NCBI GenBank assembly: GCA_033344775.1
Contig: JAWPMT010000005.1
Coordinates: 658,501-722,500, forward strand
Length of the DNA: 64,000 nt
Source: Cytophagales bacterium
Lineage (GTDB): Bacteria; Bacteroidota; Bacteroidia; Cytophagales; Cyclobacteriaceae
Direction: 5' to 3'
Shown: positions 16,418 to 24,680 of the stretch, one piece after another
Position numbering within the stretch: the stretch's first letter is position 1
Layout of the letters: each line of letters starts with the position of its first letter
Notes under the pieces: model-generated
What the model saw: the letters and a program-made list of their open reading frames with translations, nothing else
The model's database searches: none
What the model was told of the DNA's origin: nothing
Position numbers and translations under genes: made by a program

Positions 16418-19400
16418 ATGAGAAAAACCTTGCTTAATTTATTAGCAATTGGTCTCTTCTTTCCTTTATGGAGTCAACAAGTATTTATCAATGAAATCCA
16501 CTATGATAATGCAGGTTCTGACCTCAATGAGGGAGTTGAAATTGCGGGTCCTGCGGGAACCGACCTATCCACCTATTCCCTGGTAGCCTACAATGGGAAT
16601 GGTGGCGCCGACTACAATACTATCAACCTTTCCGGGGTGATTTCCGATCAGCAAAATGGCTTCGGAACCACTTTCGTCGCGATCTCTGGCCTACAAAATG
16701 GAGCTCCTGACGGCATAGCCCTGTTTGATGGTACTGCTGTCGTACAGTTCTTAAGCTACGAAGGCGCATTTACAGGCGTTGGCGGAGTTGCCGACGGGAT
16801 CACGAGTACCGATATTGGCATTGCTGAAGATGGCGGAACTGCCGTAGGCACTTCCCTACAGTTGGCAGGACAAGGAATTGTCTTTTCGGATTTCACCTGG
16901 GAAAGCGGTACGAGTACCTATGATGCGGTCAACAATAACCAGACCCTTGGAAATGCTACTCCGGTAGTGTTCATCAACGAGCTCCATTACGATAATGCAA
17001 GCTCTGACGTAAATGAAGGTGTAGAGTTAGCTGGAACAGCAGGAACGGATCTGACTGGCTGGACACTTCAGCCCTACAATGGCAGTAATGGAACTGCCTA
17101 TTCTGCGACTAGCCTATCCGGAAACTTCACTGATCAGGACAATGGCTTTGGATTCATTTTCTTTGCTATTTCCGGCTTGCAAAACGGCGCTCCTGATGGC
17201 GTTGCCTTAGTAGATGACCAGGGAGCAGTTGTTCAATTCCTCAGCTATGAGGGATCATTCACAGCGACTAATGGACCTGCCAGCGGATTGACCAGTGAAG
17301 ACATTGGCATCAGCGAAACGGGCTCTACTCCAGTTGGAGAATCTTTACAATTGACTGGTGCTGGCACAGCATTTGCTGATTTCACCTGGACTATTGCGGT
17401 TAGCACTTATAATGCATTGAACGATGGCCAAAGCTTTGGTAGTGGAGGTCCTGATCCTGATCCCGATCCGGCAACAGGTATTGCGTTCATCAATGAGATC
17501 CATTATGACAATTCAAGTACAGATGTAAACGAGGGCGTTGAAATCGCGGGAACCGCAGGCCTGGACCTGACCGGATGGACGATACAACCTTATAATGGAA
17601 ACGGTGGTGCACCATACTCAGCAACTAATCTGTCAGGCACGATCCCAGATCAGCAAGCAGGATTTGGAACCATACTCTTTGCCATTTCAGGCTTACAAAA
17701 TGGCGCTCCTGATGGGATCGCGCTTATTAATGGCGAAGGTGCAGTTGTAGAATTCCTGAGCTATGAAGGAAGTTTTACTGCCGTTGGCGGAGCAGCAGAC
17801 GGCACCACGAGTACCGATATCGGCGTGGCAGAAACCAGCAGCACACCAGCAGGCTTTTCACTTCAGTTGACCGGAACAGGCTCTGTGTCTGCTGACTTCA
17901 CCTGGGCTGCTGCAGCAACGAGTACGTATGATGCCATCAACAATGGCCAGACATTTGTTTCACCTGTTCCTGTGGTTTTCATCAACGAGATCCACTATGA
18001 CAATGCCAGCACGGATGTAGGTGAAGGCGTTGAAATTGCAGGAACTGCAGGGACGGACCTGACTGGCTACACCCTTGAGTTTTACAATGGCAATGGCGGT
18101 GCAGTATACAATGTGACCAATCTTTCCGGAACATTACCCGATCAGGATAATGGTTTCGGTACACTTTCATTTGCGGTCGCTGGTATTCAAAATGGCGCCC
18201 CTGACGGTGTTGCCTTGTCGGACCCTGATGGTATGCTCATCGAATTCCTGAGCTATGAAGGAAGTTTTATTGGCTCAGGTGGTAATGCAGATGGTGTGAC
18301 CAGTACTGATATCGGAGTAGTTGAAACAAGTAGCACTCCAGCTGGTTTCTCGTTACAACTGACAGGTACCGGATCACAAGCCGCGGACTTTATCTGGTCC
18401 GCTCCTATCGCTGCTACTTTTGATGCCATCAATACTGGACAAAGTTTTGGTGGTGTGATAGAACCTCCGACTCCAACTTCGGATACCGTAACCGTAGCAC
18501 AAGCACGCGCACTGCCTCAAGGTAATGCAGTAGTGGTACTGGCAACCCTCACCGCGGCTGATCAATTTGGCGGACCAGCTTACTTGCAAGACTCTACCGC
18601 AGGCATTGCTTTATTTGACTCACAAGTACACGGTGATGGAAACTTCCAAATTGGCGATCAACTTTGGATCACAGGGGCGATCGGCGCATTCAACAACCAG
18701 ATCCAGTTGGTGAATGTAGATACTGCCGTATTGGTGGGCAACAGCCCTGTCACTCCAACGGCTGCTACAGTGGCTGACTTGATCAATCTGGAAGGTCAGT
18801 TAGTTACCCTTGACCTGACTTTTGACACGCAACAAGGCTTATTGTATCCTAATTCGAATTATGGCACTTCCGACAATACCGGAGCTGTGGATGTTAGAAT
18901 AGATGCGGATGTAGACCTGGTTGGCAGACTGATCCCAACGGGAGTGACTAGTGTCACTGGTGTGGTAGGCCGATTCCAAACTAGCCTACAGATCCTGCCT
19001 CGTTTCCAATCTGACATCCCCGACGCTGGCGAGTTCGTACCTGCCGGATCAGACATTCCTTTCAATGAAACTTTGGACATTGCCACCTGGAATATGGAGT
19101 TTTTCGGAACCACCATTAGCAATTTCGGTCCTTCTGACATCACTTCGCAACGGGACAATGCAGTGACCCTCATCCAGAACCTCAATGCGGATATCATTGC
19201 CGTACAGGAAGTTTCTGAAGAGGCCATTTTGGACGAAGCATTGACGATGCTGCCCCAATATCAGCGGGTATGTTCGCCAGTATTTTCACGTTCATTTCAG
19301 GCACCAGACCCCAACAATCCATTCCCCCCTCAAAAGCTTTGCTACTTGTATGATACGACAGTAGTAGATTTTGTGGCAGATCGGGTAGTTTTCGATCAAT

Positions 19401-20623
19401 TCTATACCGATGCCAGAACTGGCCTGATCAGCGACCTGGATGATCATCCCGGATCAAGTGGCGCGCAATCCTTCTGGTCCAGTGGACGACTGCCTTACTT
19501 ATTGGAAGTGGACGCGACCGTAAACGGCGTAACCGAAAGGATTACATTAGTCAACATCCATGCTAAGTCTGGTTCCAGTACCAATGACCTGGCACGAAGA
19601 GTGTATGATAATGGTGTATTGAAGGATACACTTGACGCCATGTATGGTAATGACAACCTGATCCTTTTAGGTGATTACAATGATGATGTGGACGAATCTA
19701 TCGGAGGTGGCCCTTCTTCGTATCAGGTATTCCTCGATGACACGACCAACTACAATGCCCCTACTGGTTCGCTAAGTCTAGCTGGTTTCCGTTCATTCGT
19801 ATTTTCCGACAACATGATCGATCACATTGCTATCTCGGACGAATTGTTTGACCTGGCCATTGACGGATCGGAGCAGACGTTCATCCCATTCAATCTCATC
19901 GATAATTATGCCAACACGACTTCTGATCACCTTCCAGTAATCCTAAGGTTTGATTTGGGAGACCCTATCCCTCCACTAGTTGTGACGAGCGGTGAAGCGC
20001 AAACGGTACTTGCTGGCTATGAGCCGGAAGCCACGGCAACACTGGAAGTTGACATAGCGGGGGGTTTAGCTCCGTTCAGCTACGCATGGAGCACAGGTGA
20101 AACTACCGCAAGCATCAACGTAACACCTGATGTAACCACCACCTATACCGTAACTGTATCGGATGGTAGTGGTCAAGTCGTAAATCATGAAATTGTTGTA
20201 AATGCGAAGGATGTTCGTTGCACCAAGTGGGGTAAACCTGGTGTTAAAATGTGCTTTAAAGGTCGTGACATCTGTGTGAAGGAATTTGCAGTTGAGTGGT
20301 TCCGTAGCCAGGGAGCGATTGTGGGCGATTGTGATTGTGCGGAGAATATTGAGATCGTTACCACCTCCGTATCGGTTTATCCTAATCCTTTCCTAAATGA
20401 GTTAAGCATCAGCGTGGAAGCAGGGGCAGACAGTGACTTACAGATCACAGTAACCAACTTCCATGGACGTCAGGTACTTGATGAAACCGTGAGTGTCGTT
20501 GTTGGTGATAACCCCTTCACTTTTGACCTGACCGGTGAAAGAAGAGGTTACTACGTACTCCGGGTGATCAATCCATCGACTGGTGTGGTCGAAAAAGTAA
20601 AGAGATTGATCAAAAGGAGATAG
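16418..20623 (+). CDS. T9SS-exported multidomain nuclease with four lamin-tail-like repeats (1401 aa)
   Basis: Signal peptide at residues 1-19 (MRKTLLNLLAIGLFFPLWS). Four tandem repeats of about 165 residues follow (starting near 22, 183, 355 and 519), each opening with FINE(I/L)HYDN and containing EGVE(I/L)AG, SGLQNGAPDG-type and FLSYEG motifs, like lamin-tail domains. A DPDPDP linker separates repeats 2 and 3. Residues about 690-860 look like an OB-fold accessory domain (ALPQGNAVVVLATLTAADQF). Residues about 885-1185 are an EEP nuclease domain with TWNMEFFG, AVQEV, VNIHAKSG, LLGDYNDD and SDHLPVI, similar to ExeM-type extracellular nucleases. A SprB/PKD-like Ig repeat follows, with a Cys-rich patch. 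The last about 85 residues (from VYPNPFLNELSI) are a type A T9SS sorting domain. I infer a surface or secreted nuclease. Confidence 0.93.
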   Translation: MRKTLLNLLAIGLFFPLWSQQVFINEIHYDNAGSDLNEGVEIAGPAGTDLSTYSLVAYNGNGGADYNTINLSGVISDQQNGFGTTFVAISGLQNGAPDGIALFDGTAVVQFLSYEGAFTGVGGVADGITSTDIGIAEDGGTAVGTSLQLAGQGIVFSDFTWESGTSTYDAVNNNQTLGNATPVVFINELHYDNASSDVNEGVELAGTAGTDLTGWTLQPYNGSNGTAYSATSLSGNFTDQDNGFGFIFFAISGLQNGAPDGVALVDDQGAVVQFLSYEGSFTATNGPASGLTSEDIGISETGSTPVGESLQLTGAGTAFADFTWTIAVSTYNALNDGQSFGSGGPDPDPDPATGIAFINEIHYDNSSTDVNEGVEIAGTAGLDLTGWTIQPYNGNGGAPYSATNLSGTIPDQQAGFGTILFAISGLQNGAPDGIALINGEGAVVEFLSYEGSFTAVGGAADGTTSTDIGVAETSSTPAGFSLQLTGTGSVSADFTWAAAATSTYDAINNGQTFVSPVPVVFINEIHYDNASTDVGEGVEIAGTAGTDLTGYTLEFYNGNGGAVYNVTNLSGTLPDQDNGFGTLSFAVAGIQNGAPDGVALSDPDGMLIEFLSYEGSFIGSGGNADGVTSTDIGVVETSSTPAGFSLQLTGTGSQAADFIWSAPIAATFDAINTGQSFGGVIEPPTPTSDTVTVAQARALPQGNAVVVLATLTAADQFGGPAYLQDSTAGIALFDSQVHGDGNFQIGDQLWITGAIGAFNNQIQLVNVDTAVLVGNSPVTPTAATVADLINLEGQLVTLDLTFDTQQGLLYPNSNYGTSDNTGAVDVRIDADVDLVGRLIPTGVTSVTGVVGRFQTSLQILPRFQSDIPDAGEFVPAGSDIPFNETLDIATWNMEFFGTTISNFGPSDITSQRDNAVTLIQNLNADIIAVQEVSEEAILDEALTMLPQYQRVCSPVFSRSFQAPDPNNPFPPQKLCYLYDTTVVDFVADRVVFDQFYTDARTGLISDLDDHPGSSGAQSFWSSGRLPYLLEVDATVNGVTERITLVNIHAKSGSSTNDLARRVYDNGVLKDTLDAMYGNDNLILLGDYNDDVDESIGGGPSSYQVFLDDTTNYNAPTGSLSLAGFRSFVFSDNMIDHIAISDELFDLAIDGSEQTFIPFNLIDNYANTTSDHLPVILRFDLGDPIPPLVVTSGEAQTVLAGYEPEATATLEVDIAGGLAPFSYAWSTGETTASINVTPDVTTTYTVTVSDGSGQVVNHEIVVNAKDVRCTKWGKPGVKMCFKGRDICVKEFAVEWFRSQGAIVGDCDCAENIEIVTTSVSVYPNPFLNELSISVEAGADSDLQITVTNFHGRQVLDETVSVVVGDNPFTFDLTGERRGYYVLRVINPSTGVVEKVKRLIKRR
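16484..18460 (+). repeat. Four tandem lamin-tail-like repeats inside the nuclease gene
   Basis: The unit beginning TT(C/A)ATCAA(T/C)GA recurs near 16484, 16968, 17484 and 17976, about 490-515 nt apart. Amino-acid conservation between units is high while nucleotide identity is moderate, suggesting old duplications under selection rather than a recent array. Confidence 0.85.
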
Positions 20624-20639
20624 ACCGATCAACTCTAAA

Positions 20640-20678
20640 AAAGAAAAGGGCTACTCCAATGAGGAGTAGCCCTTTTTT
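20640..20678. terminator. Bidirectional rho-independent terminator
   Basis: GGGCTACTCC (20648-20657), a 5-nt loop, GGAGTAGCCC (20663-20672) and then six T. An A-rich run on the left side gives a U-tract for the opposite strand. It separates the convergent nuclease and DUF2911 genes. Confidence 0.93.
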
Positions 20679-20699
20679 AATCTTAAAAAGCTGAAAAGC

Positions 20700-21572
20700 T
20701 TATTTTCCTTTGATCTCTTTGATCAGGTCTTCGTTTCTTTTCACGTAGCCAAAATCGTTTCCTTCACCACGAGCTTTCGCCTTAGCCATAGAATCTTCAG
20801 CGGCAGCGATCGCTTCTTTGTCTTTGCCAAGCATAGATAAGATGCGGGCCTTTGTGTGTACATTCCAGAATTGCGCACTGTTGTTTCCAACTGCCAGGTA
20901 AGCATTTACCCACTCCAACGCCTTATTAAGATCTTTACCTGCAGAGACGTAGTAGTTAGCGGCTTGCATGTAGTTCCCTGGATTCACCTGAGTTTTCTCA
21001 GCAATCTCTTTCATTACTGCCTCATCGAAATCCACCGTCACAGGCACATTCCACATCACATTCGCCCAGGCAAACTGAATGTCCGCTGAGATATTGTCCT
21101 CACTGATGTTCGCAATCTGGAAAGTCAGTCGCTCTACCGTCCATGCCGTTTCAATAGGTTTTACGGTTACTTTAGCCGCTACCATGTCTTCATTGTAGTT
21201 AGTCATGTTGCCACCGATCATCTCAGTGATGAACATTACTTCCCACTCGTCTTTTCCAGGACGAGATACAATTTGATAATCTCCGGCCTTTACATCCTGA
21301 CCACCGATTTTTAAATCTGTGCTGAATGATACAATAGATCCGCTGTTGGCTCCAGTACGCCATACCACACCATATTGCTCCAGGAACTGATCTCCTGATC
21401 CAAAGATCTTTCTTCCTTTCACACCAGGTCTGAAATAATCGATTTTGATATCCGTCAATCCAACGGTGCTGCTTACAGAACCAGCAGGACTAGGAATAGG
21501 GGTGTTGATCTGCGCTTCGGCGATAAACATGATGCCCGTTAATAAAAGCGCTGATAGTAGTGATTTTCTCAT
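20700..21572 (-). CDS. Secreted DUF2911 protein with C-terminal TPR-like helices
   Basis: 290 aa with a signal peptide ending near residue 20 (LLTGIMFIAEAQ). Residues about 25-185 match DUF2911: PSPAGSVSSTVGLTDIKIDY, RPGVKGRKIFG and VWRTGANSGSIVSFSTDLKI are hallmark segments of this Bacteroidota family of unknown function. Residues about 195-285 are alanine-rich helices with a TPR pattern (YYVSAGKDLNKALEWVNAYL, ARILSMLGKDKEAIAAAEDS). The protein is periplasmic or extracellular. It is monocistronic, between a bidirectional terminator and a promoter-like region bearing a GTTGG-CCAAC dyad. Confidence 0.9.
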   Translation of the reverse strand: MRKSLLSALLLTGIMFIAEAQINTPIPSPAGSVSSTVGLTDIKIDYFRPGVKGRKIFGSGDQFLEQYGVVWRTGANSGSIVSFSTDLKIGGQDVKAGDYQIVSRPGKDEWEVMFITEMIGGNMTNYNEDMVAAKVTVKPIETAWTVERLTFQIANISEDNISADIQFAWANVMWNVPVTVDFDEAVMKEIAEKTQVNPGNYMQAANYYVSAGKDLNKALEWVNAYLAVGNNSAQFWNVHTKARILSMLGKDKEAIAAAEDSMAKAKARGEGNDFGYVKRNEDLIKEIKGK

Positions 21573-21617
21573 TTCTTTAAAAATATGAATTATGGTTAAG
21601 TTCCGTCTTCAGTTACG

Positions 21618-21646
21618 GAAAATTACATGTTTTGGTTGGACCCAAC
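21618..21646 (-). promoter_or_regulatory. Candidate promoter with overlapping GTTGG-CCAAC dyad for the DUF2911 gene
   Basis: Minus strand reads GTTG (21646 to 21643), 17 nt, then TAATTTTC (21625 to 21618), one mismatch from TAnnTTTG. The -33 part overlaps GTTGG-AC-CCAAC (21635-21646 on the plus strand), a perfect dyad with a 2-nt centre that could be an operator. A 13-nt match to this site occurs at 29332-29344. Confidence 0.4.
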
Positions 21647-21865
21647 ACAAAGCGCGTTTATTAAGTGGTCAAATGGTGCGTTCGAGACCATTTCTCATCG
21701 GACAAAAGGGAATAGGACGAAAAAAATCCCCAAATAACATTTTTATGACGCATTGGTGACATCTCATGACACAGGTTTACCGGGCAATGACAAACCTGGC
21801 GCCAAACCCGCGTTAGAGACTACCATAAGGTTAAAAACTCAAAATTCACTCAAAATAAAAAACTC

Positions 21866-22207
21866 ATGAAAAGCTCAATCACATTCTTCTTCGCTCTTAT
21901 GTTAATGGTAGGAACTGCATTTGCCAATACTGGTGAAAACGGGAAGGCCATCAATAATGGAAAAATCACCGTCATCAAATGGAAGTCTCAGATTCACCGA
22001 TTGTTCTACGAAGGCACGGACCAAAAAGTAAAAGTCCGGGTGCTGGATGCAGATGGCAATGAAATCTGGAATGACAAAATCAACAACCCTCAGAAAGGTT
22101 TTGCATTGCCACTGAACTTCAAAAAACAAGAAGCTGGCACTTACAGTGTAGAGGTCAGAGACAGCAAAGTGACCTACATTCAAGAAATTCAAGTAACCGA
22201 CGAATAA
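21866..22207 (+). CDS. Small secreted Ig-like protein (113 aa)
   Basis: Signal peptide at residues 1-20 (SSITFFFALMLMVGTAFANT). The mature part has the pattern VKVRVLDADGNEIWNDKI, then GFALPLNFKKQEAGTYSVEV and VTYIQEIQV. This is a single Ig/fibronectin-like beta-sandwich like the 'DGxY-x-F-x-V' modules often found in small Bacteroidota secreted proteins. The proteins at 28531-29181 and 44135-44752 share this layout. No enzymatic motif. Monocistronic as far as can be seen. The function is unknown. Confidence 0.8.
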   Translation: MKSSITFFFALMLMVGTAFANTGENGKAINNGKITVIKWKSQIHRLFYEGTDQKVKVRVLDADGNEIWNDKINNPQKGFALPLNFKKQEAGTYSVEVRDSKVTYIQEIQVTDE

Positions 22208-22266
22208 ATTACCAATTAATTAACAAACCATTTAAATCATTATCAATTCAATAACCTAATTAAAGG

Positions 22267-22296
22267 TTTGTGATAAATAATTTAATCGGTACTTTG
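22267..22296 (+). promoter_or_regulatory. Promoter-like element upstream of a candidate small RNA
   Basis: TTTG (22267-22270), 19-nt spacer, then TACTTTG (22290-22296), close to the -33 TTG / -7 TAnnTTTG pattern but with one N fewer. No ORF follows before the hairpin at 22328. Confidence 0.4.
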
Positions 22297-22302
22297 CATT
22301 AA

Positions 22303-22352
22303 TAACTTCTTCATACTATTACAAAGCCTCCTGACATTAGTCGGGAGTTTTT
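22303..22352 (+). ncRNA. Candidate small RNA of about 50 nt
   Basis: A promoter-like element at 22267-22296 is followed about 32 nt after its end by a strong intrinsic terminator and no reading frame, so a short transcript is predicted. It could also be only the 3' UTR terminator of the gene ending at 22207, which is 120 nt upstream. No RNA family is recognised. Confidence 0.3.
22328..22352 (+). terminator. Intrinsic terminator
   Basis: CTCCTGAC (22328-22335), ATTA loop, GTCGGGAG (22340-22347) with one G-T pair, then TTTTT. Confidence 0.88.
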
Positions 22353-22603
22353 GTTTGTGGCTTATAGAAACCAAAACCACTAATTCACAATTAATTCCTC
22401 AATATTCTTTCTGAAAAAGAATATACCGCTTCTATAATAAGAAGACCGATTATACTTTCATTCACAGCTCGTTGAAGCATAATTTCACCCATTTTTCACC
22501 CTCGTTACATCTTTTTACATTCATTGACTGGGGGATGACCCCTGCGCTTTTTGCACTGCGTAATATTGAGGAGAATTCGATGTAAAACTATATTGCAGAA
22601 GAA
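22353..22603 (+). other. Leader region of the sugar-binding protein gene, no gene seen
   Basis: About 250 nt of AT-rich sequence between the terminator and the ATG at 22604. I see no reading frame, tRNA or clear promoter in it. Confidence 0.5.
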
Positions 22604-23608
22604 ATGAAAACGGTTCAGAAAATATTAACGGTCTATGGCATATTCTTGAGCTTCAGCTTATACGGTGGAGGCTACAATGAAGAGCGTATCGTGAACCTGA
22701 GAGGAGTTTGGAAGTTTTCCATCGGTGACAACATGGACTGGGCTGATCCCAATTACGATGATTCCAACTGGGAGCGCATCTACGTCCCTTCTACCTGGGA
22801 AGACGAAGGATTTAATGGCTATGACGGATTCGCATGGTATCGGGTCAATTTCGAAATAGACGGAGATATAGACCTGGGCACATTGAACATCGAACTAGGC
22901 TACATCGATGATGTGGATGAGGTTTACATCAACGGACATTTAGTCGGATTTAGTGGTGGTTTCCCCCCTGATTTCTACACCGCTTATAATGCCTTTAGAA
23001 AGTACCCTATCCCCGCACATGTCATCAATGAAAATGGTATTAACACCATCGCCGTGCGAGTCTTTGATACCGTGCTCGAAGGTGGGATCATCCGTGGCAA
23101 TGTTGGCATCTACCATGAAAAGTATTCAAGAGTCAACAGCATGCAGCTGAATGGCGTTTGGAAAATCAGAGAAGGTGATCGCGAGGAATGGAAAGAAACA
23201 GATGTTGATGATGAACGATGGACGGACATCATGGTCCCTAGCTACTGGAAAAGCCTGAAATATAAGTTTGAACCACGCAGGGGATTTGCCTGGTATCGCA
23301 AAGAATTCACTTTAAGCGATGATCTAAAGGATGTAGAGGAACTGGTTCTCGTCCTCGGACGCATAGATGATTTTGACAAAACTTACCTCAATGGACACCT
23401 CATTGGATGGACCAATGATGGCGAAAGATTTGGGAGGTCTAATTCCTACCGGGAATATCGCATCTATGGGTTGCTTGAAAAGTACTTGAATCGAAACGGC
23501 AAAAACGTAATTGCCATACAAGTAGAAGACATGGGCGGGAATGCCGGCATCTATGAAGGCCCCATCGGCATTTGTCCTGCCGATGAGTACCGAAGGTTCA
23601 TTAATTGA
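22604..23608 (+). CDS. Secreted protein with two GH2-type galactose-binding-like domains
   Basis: 334 aa with a signal peptide (LTVYGIFLSFSLYGGG). Two homologous jelly-roll modules follow, about residues 28-168 and 183-330. Each has the sugar-binding-domain pattern of GH2/beta-galactosidase N-termini: a 'GVWK-(F/I)' start, 'W-x-x-(I/V)-x-VPS-(T/Y)W', FAWYR, and '(V/T)YINGHLVG' or 'TYLNGHLIG' with 'NTIAVRV' or 'NVIAIQV'. No catalytic TIM barrel is attached, so it is probably a carbohydrate-binding or surface protein. It converges on, and overlaps by 8 nt, a GH113-like glycosidase gene. Confidence 0.85.
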   Translation: MKTVQKILTVYGIFLSFSLYGGGYNEERIVNLRGVWKFSIGDNMDWADPNYDDSNWERIYVPSTWEDEGFNGYDGFAWYRVNFEIDGDIDLGTLNIELGYIDDVDEVYINGHLVGFSGGFPPDFYTAYNAFRKYPIPAHVINENGINTIAVRVFDTVLEGGIIRGNVGIYHEKYSRVNSMQLNGVWKIREGDREEWKETDVDDERWTDIMVPSYWKSLKYKFEPRRGFAWYRKEFTLSDDLKDVEELVLVLGRIDDFDKTYLNGHLIGWTNDGERFGRSNSYREYRIYGLLEKYLNRNGKNVIAIQVEDMGGNAGIYEGPIGICPADEYRRFIN

Positions 23609-24638
23609 GATAACTTCCGAAGTGGGATTGGATCACCACTTCGGCTGTCTTTCCCTGGGGTGTAAAAGCCCCATTAGAAGGTCCACCATAATTCTTCCGT
23701 AAGTGCCATTTCCACAGGAAGCCGCCGGCAAACCAGGACTCATCCCAAAATACATTATACAGCGCCTGATAGGCATCTGCCTGAGCCTGCATATTGATTG
23801 CATCACTTCCTTTATCAATCTCCCAGTGTTTACCGGCTGTACCTGTCAGGCTCTGATACCCATATTCGGTAAATAGGATTGGTCGATCTGCTCTTTTACT
23901 GAATTGCTCAAGTTGCTTTTTAACCGGCTGCCATCCTGCCTCCAATTCTGTCACACTGGGTGCAGGGTTTTCTGAAACAGGAAAATAGGCATCGATCCCG
24001 ATGTAGTCTAACTCGTCCCAAAACTGGATCTTATCATAATTATCCCAATTCGATGCATAAGTGAGTGGCCCCTGGTACACTTGCCTTACATCACGGATGA
24101 GCGTTCGCCAAAAAGCTTCGCGTTTCACCCCCGCGATACGGAACTCAGTTCCTACACAAAACATGTCGACTTTCATAGAATCTGCAATCCGGGCATGATT
24201 GAGGATATATTGCCGGTATCCCTGCTCCCATATCTGCCAGTCTTCTTCAGTGGTAAGATCATATTCACCTGGCCAGCCCTGCCCCATCACCCATACATGA
24301 GGTTTCAATAATACCTTCAAGTCATAATCCTGGGAACATTTGATCAACTCACAAGTGCCGTCTGATCGTTCGCCCCACCACTGTCTTTCGTGATCAAAGG
24401 ATACATTCGGTTGCCCTTTCCGAGAAAAGCCAAACGGGATCAGCGCTACCCAATTGGCATTGGTTTTCTCTACCCCTCCAAACAAAGAAGGTGATACTTT
24501 TTGAGGTGGAGAGACCAGGCTCACTCCATTTACCGGGATTTTCTTTTGAGATGAGGCGATGCTTTTCCCGCTGAATGACAGGTAAGCCACCACCGATAAT
24601 ACCACAACGGAAATGATGATGATCAGTCTGAGACGCAT
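23601..24638 (-). CDS. Membrane-anchored GH113-like beta-mannanase
   Basis: 345 aa. An N-terminal hydrophobic segment (LRLIIIISVVVLSVVAYLSF) acts as signal anchor. The rest reads as a TIM barrel of the GH113 type. The acid/base Glu is in FCVGTEFR and the nucleophile Glu in ILFTEYGYQS; LTYASNWDNYDKIQFWDELD and YIGIDAYFPVS between them are family hallmarks. GH113 enzymes cleave beta-1,4-mannan or related hexose backbones. Neighbouring the gene for a twin sugar-binding protein, it may be part of a minimal polysaccharide-use pair, although no SusC/SusD genes are present. Confidence 0.85.
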   Translation of the reverse strand: MRLRLIIIISVVVLSVVAYLSFSGKSIASSQKKIPVNGVSLVSPPQKVSPSLFGGVEKTNANWVALIPFGFSRKGQPNVSFDHERQWWGERSDGTCELIKCSQDYDLKVLLKPHVWVMGQGWPGEYDLTTEEDWQIWEQGYRQYILNHARIADSMKVDMFCVGTEFRIAGVKREAFWRTLIRDVRQVYQGPLTYASNWDNYDKIQFWDELDYIGIDAYFPVSENPAPSVTELEAGWQPVKKQLEQFSKRADRPILFTEYGYQSLTGTAGKHWEIDKGSDAINMQAQADAYQALYNVFWDESWFAGGFLWKWHLRKNYGGPSNGAFTPQGKTAEVVIQSHFGSYLN

Positions 24639-24680
24639 GGTATTGAAAACGAAGTAACGCGAAAACGGTTCAGCTAAGCC

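Noticed and set aside
16484-18460. CRISPR-like or recent tandem repeat array
   Set aside because: The repeats are about 500-nt protein domain repeats with diverged nucleotides, not short direct repeats with spacers. No CRISPR array was found anywhere in the window.
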